In this document: positions 34,503-34,560 of the stretch, piece after piece | Position numbering within the stretch: position 1 is the stretch's first letter | How the letters are laid out: each line of letters opens with the position of its first letter | DNA from: Pectobacterium sp. CFBP8739 | GTDB lineage: Bacteria; Pseudomonadota; Gammaproteobacteria; Enterobacterales; Enterobacteriaceae | Direction of reading: 5' to 3' | DNA length: 34,560 nt | NCBI RefSeq assembly: GCF_013449375.1 | Contig: NZ_JACDRR010000003.1 | Coordinates: 1 to 34,560 of the forward strand | Made by a program: the position numbers and the translations under genes | The notes under the pieces: generated by a model | The model's database searches: none | What the model was told of the DNA's origin: nothing | The model's input: only the letters and a program-made list of their open reading frames with translations

Positions 34503-34560
34503 TCGCTAAGCGTCTGACGAAATACCCGAGCGGTAGTAATGGATAGATCGTAAAGACGCT
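34503..34560. other. Window tail after panD
   Basis: No gene is visible in the last 58 bases. AGCGTCT (34509-34515) and AGACGCT (34554-34560) are inverted repeats with a 38-base spacer and may form the base of a longer structure that continues beyond the window. Confidence 0.3.

Noticed and set aside
34509-34560. Inverted repeat at the right edge as a panD terminator
   Set aside because: The spacer is 38 bases, no T-run is visible and the sequence ends at the arm, so it cannot be judged.

Overview
The window is chromosomal core DNA of an enterobacterium, most likely a soft-rot plant pathogen of the genus Pectobacterium. The protein sequences and gene order match the Escherichia coli panD-to-cdaR region read in reverse, but the proteins diverge from E. 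coli, and several local differences point away from Escherichia/Salmonella. The genus is inferred from recalled gene content, not from a search. Almost every base is accounted for by well-known housekeeping genes. I found no CRISPR array, prophage, complete insertion sequence, toxin system or rRNA/tRNA gene.

Left part (1-7565, minus strand): a sulfate ABC importer operon (sbp, cysT, cysW, cysA) that ends in a terminator without cysM; cdaR, the sugar-diacid regulator; and degP, the periplasmic protease, with a sigma-E-like promoter. Next come dgt (minus) and, divergently, mtnN and btuF (plus). A small secreted orphan protein follows btuF, and a bidirectional terminator separates it from erpA.

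Middle part (11337-22030): erpA and clcA (minus), hemL (plus), then a 3-kb block holding a glutathione S-transferase-like gene, a MocR-type regulator and a divergent LysE/RhtB exporter. I do not recall this block at the corresponding place in E. coli. After it comes the hydroxamate-siderophore importer fhuC-fhuD-fhuB (minus), preceded by a Fur-box-like site. The outer-membrane receptor gene fhuA, which lies between mrcB and fhuC in E. coli, is absent. Its place is taken by 598 noncoding bases holding a 134-bp imperfect palindrome with 9-bp terminal inverted repeats, a sequence like the end of an IS50-type element, and further hairpins.

Right part (22031-34560): mrcB (PBP1b) and hrpB (minus), then a plus-strand run thpR, sfsA, dksA, gluQ, pcnB, folK, panB, panC, panD. 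This joins RNA metabolism and the stringent response to folate and pantothenate synthesis. pcnB appears to start at a non-AUG codon, as in E. coli.

The most useful second looks are the pcnB start, the fhuA-replacing intergenic region, the small secreted orphan with a 16-bp palindrome upstream, the paired hairpins in the sbp-cysT gap and in the degP leader, and the direct repeats between the MocR and LysE genes. No new multi-gene system is evident.
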